From: Dermatophagoides farinae
Taxonomy: Eukaryota; Arthropoda; Arachnida; Sarcoptiformes; Pyroglyphidae
DNA: 64,000 bases
Reading direction: 5' to 3'
NCBI RefSeq assembly: GCF_024713945.1
Contig: NC_134679.1
Span: 2,981,001 to 3,045,000 of the forward strand
Shown: one piece after another, positions 50,058 through 61,514 of the stretch
Layout of the letters: each line of letters begins with the position of its first letter
How positions within the stretch are numbered: position 1 is the stretch's first letter
Notes under the pieces: generated by a model
Told to the model about the DNA's origin: nothing
Database searches by the model: none
What the model saw: the letters and a program-made list of their open reading frames with translations, nothing else
Made by a program: the position numbers and the translations under genes

Positions 50058-52834
50058 CTCCCCCGCCGATTCCAAAAAGGATATGTCCGTAACCGATCGT
50101 AGAAGATTTCAAAGAATTTGAATTTCAATGGCCAATCACAACGTCTACGTTGAATCAATGAATCGAAATACTTTTGCTTCCATAGTTTTTCGATTTTCAT
50201 TAAGAGATCATGATTACAAGAGCCAAGACCGGTGACCAACAAACCAAAAAACTTTTTTCTGTTCCGATATCGCAATAAATCAAAGAAAACAATACATACA
50301 GCTTCAAAAATAGCAACAAAACTTGTTCGGGTTGATTGTAATTGAGTAAATGGTTGATCGACAGGTTTTCGCTTTTCAATTTGACTAAATTTACCATAAT
50401 CAACATATTTCATTTCCATATGATACAAATTAGGAATAGTAGTTTCAATACCATCATGAAATAACATTTCATTATACTGTTTGATCCGGGATTTAGCAAT
50501 AGTTCCAAAATTTTGCTCACACAATAATTTTTTAGTAACCGATGTCAATATCACGGGTGAAGACACTAACCCGAATGTTGAAACTTTCATTTGCAGAAAC
50601 GCCTTTGACAGATCGGCAGATACGGCAAATTTTCCTTTGCGGAATTTCATGAGATGATCAAAAATGTTAAGACCGTGTGCATGGCCTTTCCATAGCAACT
50701 GATTCGAAACATCAAATCCAAACGATCCGTTGAAAACAACACACAACGGTGTGGACGCGGATTCTCGATAAATCGGATGGTACGGCAACAAATAGCCGTT
50801 TGGATCGTCCGTTACCACAGCTTGATCGTTATCAACATAAGCCAATAATTGTTTTTCATATTCGTTTTTCATGCTCTTATTTTCTAATTGTTTGATCAAT
50901 TTATTCGAAACAATAAGAGCCCGATCAAAATCATTGGCTGGGCGAATATCTGAAAGAAAAGGCAATCGTGCCCCATATCGTCCATTCTCTTTTCGTACAA
51001 TCTTAAAATCATCGTCGACATCTTTGACGTCAACGTTCAAATCATTTTCAATTACAAAATTCAATAATTCATGATCAGATTTCAAAAATAATTCGTCATC
51101 CGAAGATTCAATAATTTTATCATTTTCAATAATTGGTTCAATATCAATATCTCCATTATCTTGACGATTCAAAAGATCAATAATTGGTTCATCAATATCT
51201 CCATTATCTTGACGATTCAAAAGATCAATAATTGGTTCATAAATATCACTTTCATTTTCTGACAAATCGATGATTGGTCTGGTACAAATATTTACATTAC
51301 ATAAATTAGCTTTATGTCTTTCCAGCGATACTTTTCGTCGACTTGCTTCTTTTCCTACTAGTGGTGACGACGAATAGACGGTACAATTTTTGTCAGAATC
51401 ATTTGACTTGTCTTTTACCAATTCTTTATCGATCAACGAAACATCCGAACCATAATCAAACAGCATACGACTCTGAATTCCATTACATGACCCATACAAT
51501 AACGGTCGACTTTCTGACTTAGAATTCTTTTTGATCTCAAAACCATTTTTCGATTGATCAACTACTGATATCGCTGCTGCATTACCGATCATTGATTCTT
51601 CCGTGGCTGGACTAGATTCGTCGATCACTTTGGGTTTCGTTTGAAACAATTCAATAATCACTTCATGCATTTCGGTAGCATGAAGACGTGGACATTTATC
51701 ACATTTAAGTTTCGATGACATTTGACAATTTTTACTTAAATGTCCTCTTTTCAAACATCTGAAGCACAATCCTTTTGATTTGATTAGATTGGCTACTGTT
51801 TTGACATCATAATTTTTCAAACATTCAAAATTATTTTGATGAAACTTTTCACAAATATAACAATTAGTCGTGATAGCGGCTGTGCTATTCGATATCATCG
51901 GTGGCTCTTGTTTCTTCAATGGACTATCTTTACGAATCTTATTGTAATCATAACAAAGAGCTTCATCGTATAGCTTATCGATATAGTTGACTAATTGATC
52001 AAAATCTTTTATCTTCGCCAGCATATGACGTTGAGCTTTATAGTAGAATCTGGTGGCTACTGCCTGAATCAAATTGATCGTGTAGAACATTACGTCTGAA
52101 ACCAAATTTTTGATTGCCAAATTGGCGTTTTCTACTATATCTTTTGTCTTTTTCAAATCATGAACATCATTTTCTGATTCGATTCTTGGGATAGATTCTA
52201 GATCTTTCTTGATTTCCAATATCGCCCGTTGGGGATCATCAAATTTGACGCAAACTCTCGACCAGATCTCGGCTAATGATAATCGTTGACCGATCAAATT
52301 TGTCACAAATTTCTCTGGATCCTTTTTCATGGTTTTCAACAACATTGATTTCTTTAAATCCTCTGAAAGCGATGTATTGTTGATCAATAACTTCTCGATC
52401 ATGATTTTATATGCATTCCAAAATGCGAATTTACCATCGAAAGTCGGTAACTGATCCATCTTAACTGGTCGACATCTATTCAATGATGATGTATCCGCAA
52501 AATTGTTAACTATTGAATTGAACGGGGTTGAGGTACGTAGATGATCACCAGAATCGTCCTGAACGTTGGACTGATTTCGAACTACAACAATTCTCATCTT
52601 TTTCAGATGTTCCATGTACAAATCTAATTTCTTGTTGTAGTCGCCCATCTTTTTTAATTCCTCTTCGGGAATTTCTTCTTCTCCGACTAACTCGATCAAT
52701 TTCTGGTTCAATTCATCTAATTCAGAACGTAATAGTTCTGTCCGAGCCATGTCCCAACGTCTTACATGAAGAAGGGATACATTACTTCTGGCCGAAGCCA
52801 ATCGTTGCTTCACATCATCCGGAATTGTCAACAT
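49907..52834 (-). CDS. BEL/Pao gag-pol deletion derivative, 975 codons
   Basis: One uninterrupted frame from ATG 52834. The N-terminal ~130 residues are coiled-coil-like. A BEL gag core follows (LPTFDGKFAFWNAYK near residue 130), then a CCHC zinc knuckle (CFRCLKRGHLSKNC, about 360) and a second Cys/His cluster (CDKCPRLHATEMH). The retropepsin region reads LFDYGSDVSLID, where the catalytic D-T/S-G is DYG, probably inactivating. An acidic stretch contains a 16-residue tandem duplication. The start of reverse transcriptase is present (YLLPYHPIYRE, FAVSADLSKAFLQMKV), but the frame jumps straight to FGLVSSPVILTSV with the intervening part and the catalytic YxDD block missing. Remnants resembling the late pol/integrase C-terminus follow (RRRCDWPLKFKFFE), and translation ends inside the 3' LTR. 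That the deletion kept the frame is notable. A Gag-like particle protein is possible; enzymatic activity is not. Confidence 0.88.
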   Translation of the reverse strand: MLTIPDDVKQRLASARSNVSLLHVRRWDMARTELLRSELDELNQKLIELVGEEEIPEEELKKMGDYNKKLDLYMEHLKKMRIVVVRNQSNVQDDSGDHLRTSTPFNSIVNNFADTSSLNRCRPVKMDQLPTFDGKFAFWNAYKIMIEKLLINNTSLSEDLKKSMLLKTMKKDPEKFVTNLIGQRLSLAEIWSRVCVKFDDPQRAILEIKKDLESIPRIESENDVHDLKKTKDIVENANLAIKNLVSDVMFYTINLIQAVATRFYYKAQRHMLAKIKDFDQLVNYIDKLYDEALCYDYNKIRKDSPLKKQEPPMISNSTAAITTNCYICEKFHQNNFECLKNYDVKTVANLIKSKGLCFRCLKRGHLSKNCQMSSKLKCDKCPRLHATEMHEVIIELFQTKPKVIDESSPATEESMIGNAAAISVVDQSKNGFEIKKNSKSESRPLLYGSCNGIQSRMLFDYGSDVSLIDKELVKDKSNDSDKNCTVYSSSPLVGKEASRRKVSLERHKANLCNVNICTRPIIDLSENESDIYEPIIDLLNRQDNGDIDEPIIDLLNRQDNGDIDIEPIIENDKIIESSDDELFLKSDHELLNFVIENDLNVDVKDVDDDFKIVRKENGRYGARLPFLSDIRPANDFDRALIVSNKLIKQLENKSMKNEYEKQLLAYVDNDQAVVTDDPNGYLLPYHPIYRESASTPLCVVFNGSFGFDVSNQLLWKGHAHGLNIFDHLMKFRKGKFAVSADLSKAFLQMKVSTFGLVSSPVILTSVTKKLLCEQNFGTIAKSRIKQYNEMLFHDGIETTIPNLYHMEMKYVDYGKFSQIEKRKPVDQPFTQLQSTRTSFVAIFEAVCIVFFDLLRYRNRKKFFGLLVTGLGSCNHDLLMKIEKLWKQKYFDSLIQRRRCDWPLKFKFFEIFYDRLRTYPFWNRRGSVVKWVVLDERAKQLAQILLKKSERASISKKIVHVFLLLKFCIYCFLFDF
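50058..50067 (-). other. Polypurine tract of the BEL element
   Basis: Minus-strand GGCGGGGGAG lies directly upstream of the 3' LTR (TGTCGTG), the position of the plus-strand primer. Confidence 0.8.
51145..51240. repeat. 48-bp tandem duplication inside the BEL ORF
   Basis: Two adjacent copies of a 48-bp unit, in frame, duplicate EPIIDLLNRQDNGDID in the acidic linker. The near identity of the copies indicates a recent event. Confidence 0.9.
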
Positions 52835-52849
52835 ATTTTACTATATGTT

Positions 52850-53362
52850 TATCGTAAAGGTACAGTCCAAAGTTCAATACGTTTCCAAGATGTAACCGTT
52901 ATCCAAATATTCAAATTTCCAAGGTTCGGGATCAAATCAATTCCGATGATACAATACCAAAAAACCAAATTTTCAAAAATTCGCGATACGAGTACCACGA
53001 TCCGAATCAATTTCAATATATTCGCAACCACAAATTGATCACGATCTAAATACAAATCAATTGTCGTAACCAATGTATTACGTCTTAGTCCAAATTTTTC
53101 GCAACAATTTAGCTACGTCCAAAAAACGGGAAAACGATAATCGTAACCAATATTACGTCCAAGTCTTAGTCCAAATTTTCGTAATGATTGAGCTACGTCC
53201 GAATCGAGTCCACGATAATCGTAACCAATATGTCACGTCCAAAACAATATTCGCAACCAATGAATGATCACGATCCAAAATTTTCGTAATACTTGAATTA
53301 CGTCAAAATCAATATTCGAAATCAATATATGATCACGATCACAGTACAAATCATTTAATAAA
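52850..53362. repeat. Degenerate tandem repeats in the BEL leader
   Basis: The untranslated leader repeats a loose unit containing TCGTAACCAAT, TTACGTCC, GTCCAAATTTTCG and CACGATC elements several times, with spacing of roughly 60-80 bp. It is less A/T-monotonous than the host flanks. A packaging or transcription-control role is possible but unproven. No obvious tRNA primer-binding site beginning TGG is visible next to the 5' LTR. Confidence 0.65.
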
Positions 53363-53588
53363 TGTGAAGAAATAACCAAGACAACTTTCTTAGTTAAATA
53401 AACGTAGTTTATTAAATGATTGTATCTTAATACAATTCAAAAATCAAATAAAAATCAATAAATACAAAACTTCAAAAGCAAAAAACACATGTACAATTTT
53501 CTTGCTAAGACTGGCTCGCTCACTCTTTTTCTGTGGAATTTGCGCCAATTGCTTGGCCCGTTCATCGAGGACGACCCACTTCACGACA
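53363..53588 (-). repeat. BEL/Pao 5' LTR (226 bp)
   Basis: Direct repeat of 49833-50057 with few differences. Ends TGTGAAG and CTTCACGACA on the plus strand. Confidence 0.93.
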
Positions 53589-53594
53589 CATTTT

Positions 53595-56500
53595 TTTGTA
53601 AAGTAAAAAGATAAGAAAAAAACGAGAATCATATTTTATTTATACACCACTGGGTATTTCTCAAAATTCAAAATGTGATCTAGTTTCGTTTCTAAAATTT
53701 AAGATTATTAGTGATTAATTAGTGACAACAAAAACTGAGAAAAAATTAACACTTTCAGCCATCAAAATGGGAAATAATGTTTTTTCCACACCGCTACTCT
53801 ACTTTTTTTTCTCAATTTCAGCAAAAATAAATGAAGAACGTGTAGACGAATCTTTATTTTTTTTTTATTTTTTGGTTTGAAATTCATCATTTCATTTTAA
53901 CTGAAATAATACAAAAGACGATAGGTGTGGTGGTAGTAATAAATCAAAACAAAACTTCAATAAGCAAAAAAAAAAACTAGTTACAAAAATTATGGTAAAA
54001 TATGATAATTGTTTCAAATCATCATCATCATTTTTGGCGGTATGCGATATGAAAACAAAAACCAAATGGGAAATGCTACCAATTGTAAAATGGCCCATAC
54101 AAATATACAAATCCCATGGCATTAACAAGATGCGCCAAGAAATGAAGAAAAAAAAATAGAAATGATAATTTTCGATCAATTTAATTGAAACGTTTAATCA
54201 AAGTTTTTTTCTTTGCTTCCATATGGATGAAAAAAATTTTTTTTTTATTGTTGTTGTTGCTGTTTTCATGTTTTCATTCATAGATGTATGTATGTATGTT
54301 TCCTTTATAATTTTTCATTTTCTCCATCACACTTGAATATCGACTAAGAATGATATCAATTTTGTATTTGTGAATGAAAAATAGATGTACACACATTTTT
54401 TTGCTTCTTAGCCCATGACAAATGAAAGATTGGATCAAGTAAATTTTTTTTTGATTTTAATTTTGCGGTAAAAAAAAATTCCAAGTTAAAAAGTAATTAG
54501 AAATCAAATTGAAATTTGTTATGACTAGATTTTGAATCAAATCCTCGAGTCAAATTCAAAAACGGAATCAATTGGGTCAATTAGTGTGTTTGTTGTTGTT
54601 TTATTTTTACAAATAATAATAAAAAACAAAACAAAAATTCGTCTTAATTCGACAAAAAACAAACAAACAAACAAACAGAAAAAATATTGTAATCAAGATT
54701 TAGAATTGATTATCATTCTCCTATCATGATTATTATCATTAGATTATCCTACAATTTGATGATGATGATGATGATGATGATGATTCACTAAATCACCATA
54801 AGACATTAATCTGGTTTAAAGATTATATTGGTCCTAAACATAAACAGTGGCCTAATTGTTGATAACAACAACAACAACAAAAAGGAACTTTTTGTTCTCC
54901 TCATTTTCATCATTCAATTTTATTACAATAGATCAATATATATATAAACTTCTATATTTATGAAAAACAAATTAACAAAATAAAACAGACAAAACAAACA
55001 GTGACAAAAGTTTTTTTTTCGTAAATGATTAATGTTCATTGCTCTTTCTATAGAAAAAAAAATTCAACTGATCAACTGAATGACATAATATTTTTATATT
55101 TTTCTTTATGAAAAAAAGTGTTATAATCGAATTAGCATAATAATTAATTTGTTGCGAAAAAAAAATTCAAGTGCATCAAGTATGGAAAAAAGGATATTTT
55201 TATGATTAGATTGATGATGATGATGATGATGATGATGCGGTGTTTGTGTGGCTTTATTTACTATGACACTTGTTGATTTTATGTACTTTAAGATACTTTT
55301 CATCATTCATAAAAAATAATAATCATCATCATCATTCAATTTGTCTGTTCCATCTATCATCAGTTTTAAATAATCATATAGCTCACAAAATTGAATTTAT
55401 CATTTGTTCGCTTGTTGAAATGGACAATTTACGATTAGTAGAATTTGATGTATTCAAAACAACAAAATGTAAAAAGAGGTAGAGAGAGAGAGAGAAAAAA
55501 TCATGCAAGGTTTAGATTTTAAATCTTTTCATTCTTTCTTTTACATTTTGACCTTCAAAAAAAATATGGCCGAATATTTCCATAAATTTTGATTATCATA
55601 GCTAAAATAGATGGATAGATGTATAGTGGAACTGAAAATCATACGAGATTGCTTTACAAATTTCCGGTCGATTAAAAATGGTGATTCAGATAGTCATCGG
55701 CGATGACAATATCGTTGGCAATGGTGATCATAGCTATGTGTCTGTGTGTGTGTGTGTGATAAACGATCAAGGATTGGTTAACAACAGACACAAACCGGTC
55801 TAATGAACATACATGCACCAGATGATGAAAAGAAAAGAATTTCTTCATCTTTTTTTTCACTTCATCATCTTCTATTGAAGAAAAAAAAAGGAAAAAAATG
55901 AAGGATGAGGAAGAGGAGGAGAAAAAAAATTGTCAACCTCCGGTTTTGTCATCGGGTTTGTGAAAGTGAAGAAAAAAATCCTCAGTTATCTTCAGTGATC
56001 CATGACGTACAACATCCGTATTACTACTACTCATTCAATCATCATATCCACTGTGTGTATATATGTGTGGCTCCCCAATCATCCTTCAATTGAATGACTC
56101 CATTTATTTTTTTGTCAACGATGATAATTATTAAAGAAAAAGAAATGAGAGACTGTCATCCGATGGTAGAAAGGACACATACACACACACACACACACAT
56201 ATTCAATGATTCGAAGAGCCAGGATACAGGATAATTTTTTTTCTGGAGCCATTCACCAAAACAAAAGATAGTTGATAGAAGGAAACCGAATTGAAAAAAA
56301 TAAAGAAAAACACTTCTTCTTCAAGACAAGAGAAAAAGAAATCAAAAGTATTTGTCAATTGTCATCAGTTAAGATTTTTAGCGTTATCATTGACGCTAAT
56401 GTTGATGGTGGTGGCTCCTGGCCCAGATAATTTTTCATTTTCATTCATCAAAAAAAAAAAAAAAAAATTTTTTTTTTGGAGAAAAACGACACGAGAAAGT

Positions 56501-59500
56501 GAAAATCGTTGGTATTGCTGATGGTGGTGTTCATTGGATCATGACGCTCCATTGGTTCATATTTTTTTTTCATAAAAATCAAAATCACAATCGAAACTAA
56601 AAAAAACAAAGTAGACAACCATCATCATCATCATCATTTGAACAATTCGTTCTAGTTAGTTACTATTAGTTTCATTATTAGACCGAAGATAATTGGGAAA
56701 AAATACTTTCACTGTGATGGTGTTATGATGACAAAGTTTGTCAAAAAAAAAAAAAGAACGGATGTATCAAATGTGTATGTGTGTGTGTGTGTGTGCAGTT
56801 AGCACGCGTAAGAAATTATTTTTTTTTCTGGCGCCATCACAATTTGTTGCATTGAAGGTCTACTAAATACAACGAGGATTAATGTCAATTTGGCACAATT
56901 ATTTCTTTTCAACTAAACTCTTCATGTACTATCAAATCTAAAAATCAATCTAGAAGAAAACCCAATTAGATTGCAAAGAAAAAATTTTTTATTTTCAATG
57001 ATAATGGTAATTTTCATCGAAAAAGGAAAAACAGATAGATTTGGTTTTGATGTTTTTGACCTGTTGATACCTGCTGTTGAAATGATCAACAAAAAAAGGT
57101 GTTGATTGATACAGTTTAACAGTAATTTTGTTGTTTCTGTAACAGAAAAAAAACTATGCTTATAATAAAAAAAAAATGAATCTTGAATATAATGAATTTA
57201 GCCAATCAAATCGATATTGTGTAATTTGTTGTTTTTTTTGTATATATATTGATTGAAATAGACAGCCAGTAACGTAATACATGATATTTCGAATGTGAGG
57301 ATAGCAACACATACACACCCTTTTCTTGATCGAAGAGAAGATAAAAAAAAGGAAGAGTTAGTTCAAGTTCATCATTCAGCCATGATCATTATCATCATAA
57401 GAATTATCAAAATAAATAGACAAACTGAAAAAAAAATTCCAAATAATAATAATATGTTTGAACTTGTGTGTGTGTGTGGCGTTGCCACCGAGCAAGATGA
57501 TCACAAATATATTGATGAAATATTGACAATCAATTCAATGATGGCCATAATACCAATATGTATTGATTTGCGATTAATTGCAATTGCGATTGATCGATCG
57601 ATTGATTCCATTCTCCTACACATACATTTTTTTACATAAATATCATGGACCAATCAAGTAAAAAAGTATTAGAAAAGAAGAAAAAAAATTTGTTTGCTCC
57701 AAATACATGTTTGTCGAATTGTTCCAATATAAATAAATGAATACATAATGGATATAATAATATCACATCACAAATAATGAAAAATCATCCCAAATATCAT
57801 TTATTGAGAAAGAAAATGAAATTCAAAATGGGAGAGATCATCAATTACCATCTATTTCTTTTTTTTCACCATGATGATAATGATGATGATGAAGAGGATG
57901 TAAATATATAATGGATCAAACAAAAAAAACAGAGAAAACAAAAGATTTAGAGAAAAACAGTAATATTATATTTGATTTTTTTTTATTTCGATTATTATTT
58001 GGATTCGGATTTGACAGATTCGCTAAAGGTTATTTGGAAACATAGTGATGAATGTGAATATTTCTCTTTTACAACAAACAAACAAACAAACAAAAAAAAC
58101 CTGACAATAAATAATGATGATGATGATGATGCAATCAATTGATCCAATTTCAAAGATCCAAAGCAATATTAACAGGTGTATATCATGTTTGTTTGTGAAA
58201 ATTTTTTGAAATTGAAAGGATCATCATCATCACCATCATAGTATTCTATATAATTTTTTTTCCAATAGTAGCAACCAAAAAAAAAAAAAAAAAAAAATCA
58301 AACAAGCTAATGAATGAATGATGGATAATGAACAAATCAATCATATCAGTGTTTTTGACCATCGGTTATTATTATCATTATCAATATCATTATTTTTTCT
58401 AAATATTAAATGACTACTACTATTTTGGAATACTAAACAATACAAAAATAATTGCAAAATTTTTTTTTCCAAATACAATACATACAGAAGGACAAACAGT
58501 GGAAAAAAGGTGTGGATCATCTATATATTTCTTTTGTTTTATTACAAAATATAAACAAAACAAAACAAAAAAAAAGATGAGAATTCTTGAATTCGATGAG
58601 CATTTGTTGCAATGGAGGCGTTGGCCATTGATATCGATTGGAGATGGATATATGGATTGAGATTGAGAGCGTGTGTGTGTGTGTGTGTGTGAGCGACAGA
58701 CAAGAAATGAAAAGATGATTGTCAGATATATGGTTGTTTTATTTTTACTAATTTCTTTCATTACTACCAAAATCATCAACATCATCATCAGACCTTGAAT
58801 TATTTTCTGTTCAATGATCAGTGATCATTTTTAAATGCTTACAAACATTATTATCTTGCCCGATGAAAAATGACAAAAGAATGGATTTAATTTTTTTCAT
58901 TAGGGTTAAAGTTTGATAAATGCATGACATATATATCATGATGATGATGATGATGCTTATTTATTAAAAAAAAGTAATACAGCCACAAAAATCGGATCGG
59001 TTTTCCTTTTCGTTATGCTATTCAACAGGTTGAATACAACAAAATAAATTGTCATTTTTCTCCACCCGAAAATTAGGATAATTTTTCATTACATCGAGCA
59101 TTGTAACGACCTTGATTGATTCTTTAGATGGCAAAAAAAAAAACAAAACAAAACAAAAAAAAATTTTTGCTCTTGAATATCATCACATTGGAATCAATTG
59201 TTGGATTAATTTTCAAAATTTTCATAGTAACATGTACATCATGGTACACGAAAAAAAAAACACAAAGACACACAATAAAAAAAACCATTGATTGATTTAT
59301 TTTCATTGGATCCATCAAAATCTGAATTTGAATTTCGAAAATTGGAAGAAAAAAAAAATTTCTCACAATCCTTAAATTTTCACCATTATTTTTTTTTCGT
59401 AACATTATCATCATCATCATCATCATAGAAATTGTGATATCATCAGTGACAAATCGAAATGACAACAACAAGAAATAATAGTTTTTACATTTTATTGTTA

Positions 59501-60264
59501 CGCGCTAAAAATTTTACTAATTGGATTCATTTTTTTTTCAATTCATTTATTTTATTACCTGGTTCCGATTGCTCGCGCGCGCGAACATAGAAAAAACCAA
59601 ACACATTTTAAAGGACGAATTTTTGTTTTTTTTTGCTCTATGTGACATACATAAAAAATACAGTGTTACGACATTGTTGTTGTTGTTGTTGCTGTAACCA
59701 AAAAGTCAAGAAAACATAACTCAGAAGAAATTTGTAACAAATAATAATAACAACAACAACAAAATTTACACATTCATTCAGTTTCGTTTGGATGATTTTC
59801 ACACACACACACACACATATGCTGGATACTTGACAACTTTAGTATATGATAAAAGAAATGATTAGAATGATGATTGCAATGACAAAAAAAATTGGTTGAT
59901 TTTTCTTCATTTTTTTTGCAACTTGGAACAATTTAGAATCTTCCAAGAAAAAAAAATGATTACAACCATTTATTATCATGAACCGAAACGAAAATGATAT
60001 ATCCTGAAACGAATGAACTGATTAAACTTTCACTTTTTTAAAATTACCCAAAAAAAACCATGAGGGAAAGACATTTTTTGTTGTTGTTGTTGTTGTTGTG
60101 AACATTAATTATTATATATTTGTACAAAAAAAAAGATTTCTTCACTCATTATTATTATTATAATTTACTTTGGTTCAATCACATTACGAAAAAAAAGGAA
60201 GTAAACCCTTTTTTTCTGGAGTTGAGAGTTGAAAATAAAACTAAAAAAAAAATGTCAAACCTAC
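53595..60264. other. Presumed PRDM intron, distal part
   Basis: About 6.7 kb without a supported gene: CAT/ATG arrays (54760-54783, 55213-55236), CA/GT arrays (56182-56199, 58672-58691), AG runs (55482-55495) and long A runs (58278-58297). A 12-bp CG palindrome, TCGCGCGCGCGA, lies at 59573-59584. Confidence 0.5.
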
Positions 60265-60565
60265 CTAATGGATTTAGTTGCTGTCTGTAACGAAGATCGA
60301 CGTTTACGATTTTTTCTACTAGATGATGATCGAAATTGTTGATCAACAATATTATTTTGATTTGAACATAAAGAATCAATAGAATGATCCGATAATGTTG
60401 AATGATTAGAATGTTGATGTTGTTGTTGTTGTTGTTGATGATGATGATGATGATGAGGTAGTTGTTGATGTTTGGAATTTGAATTCAAATTTGCCACCAC
60501 CGATGATATTGTCGATGATGATGATGATGATGATTTGTTGGTGGTCGTTTGGCCAATGATGAGAC
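60265..60565 (-). CDS. PRDM gene, linker exon after the PR domain
   Basis: A 301-bp exon with acceptor ATTGCCATAG|GTCTC and donor ATTAG|GTAGGT. It enters with two bases and leaves with two, so the upstream exon ending in a single G completes a Gly codon exactly. The product is Ser-, His- and Gln-rich (poly-Ser, a H6Q6-type tract) and ends with a basic cluster, RKNRKRRSS. This low-complexity composition fits the spacer between the PR domain and the fingers in this gene family. The His/Gln tract comes from CAT/CAA repeats, so the exon call rests on splice sites and phase rather than on conserved residues. Confidence 0.65.
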
Positions 60566-61378
60566 CTATGGCAATAACCACAAAAAACAAAATGAACACA
60601 AAATTACTGTGAAGTCCTTAAAAATGACATGTTAAACAAAACAATTCTTTTTCAAAAAATATATCGTTCAATCATGAAATTGAATCAGAAGCCATCCCCA
60701 CAAAAAAAAACAACACCAACCACAAAAGTAATGATGAAAGATGACCAAAGCCAATGGACCAAAACCGGACAGGCAGAAAAAAGGCAGGAATTCAAGGTAA
60801 TAGTACACAGGTGGTCGCGTGTCGCACGCTAGGTCTAGTGTCTGTGTGTGTGTGTATTTATGAAAACCGTTACAGCTTTTTCCACATGTAAAAAAATATC
60901 TACGAAATGAAGAGAGATAAAATGGTACGGTAGCTCACCATTAAATGTGTGTGTGTGTGTGTGTATTTTAAAAATGATCGACAGACTAGAGCAACAACGG
61001 ATGATGATGATGATGATCATCCGTTCAATTCAAGATGACAGATGCCATCACGAATTTCAATATGAAGCAGCTGCTATTTCTGTTAATTAATTATTGTCAA
61101 CCTACATAAATATGGAGACAATTGTTACTATTGTCGATGAAAAATATATTCATTATCATCACTATTGATAATCAACTAAGATGACTAAGGAGAAAAAAAA
61201 TATTAAAATGAAATCAAATGAATGAATGCTTTTCCTGTTGACCTTTATCTAAATGAAAAATAAATGAATGGATAAATTCTGTAATGAATCTTCAAATTCA
61301 AAGAGTGAATTTCATTCTATTTTTTTCTATTGATTAATATAGAATAATGTTTAAAAAAAATTCGAATAAAACACTTAC
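60566..61378. other. PRDM intron between PR-domain exon and linker exon
   Basis: An 813-bp segment with GT-AG borders on the minus strand. It contains two GT/TG arrays (about 60841-60855 and 60947-60964) and a GATGAT run. Confidence 0.6.
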
Positions 61379-61514
61379 CGTTACCATAACGATATCCGGT
61401 TTGTCGATGACCATCCTGATAGCATACATCATGTTCATGTATGAGAAGAACTTGATTTGAATATAATATTAACTCTTGGCCACGTGTCAGATCGCGTGTA
61501 ATTTCCAAATAGAT
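61379..61514 (-). CDS. PRDM gene, exon with the end of the PR/SET domain
   Basis: A 136-bp exon bounded by a strong acceptor (pyrimidine tract then CATATTAG|ATC) and donor (ACG|GTAAGTG). It starts in phase 0 and ends one base into a codon. It encodes IYLEITRDLTRGQELILYSN, the final beta-strand and turn of a PR/SET domain in which the R-D-x-x-x-G-x-E-L core is characteristic, followed by a His/Tyr-rich tail. Family knowledge: PRDM3/16 proteins carry an N-terminal PR domain with lysine-methyltransferase-type fold. It lies on the same strand as the finger exons, and no other PRDM-like sequence is in the window, so it most likely belongs to that gene. The earlier PR-domain exons must lie beyond the right edge. 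Confidence 0.75.

Larger units (their letters stand above)
49833..53588 (-). mobile_element. BEL/Pao LTR retrotransposon, internally deleted
   Basis: A 3756-bp element on the minus strand: 5' LTR at 53363-53588, a leader with degenerate repeats, one long gag-pol frame, a polypurine tract and a 3' LTR at 49833-50057. The two LTRs differ by about four substitutions and one 1-bp indel over 225 bp, so the insertion is young. Both outer edges carry CATTTT (49827-49832 and 53589-53594), a plausible 6-bp target duplication. Reverse transcriptase and integrase are largely deleted, so it is non-autonomous. Confidence 0.92.

Noticed and set aside
60629..60832. 67-codon plus-strand ORF, Lys/Gln-rich
   Set aside because: No domain, no splice partner, and it lies in the intron between two convincing minus-strand exons.
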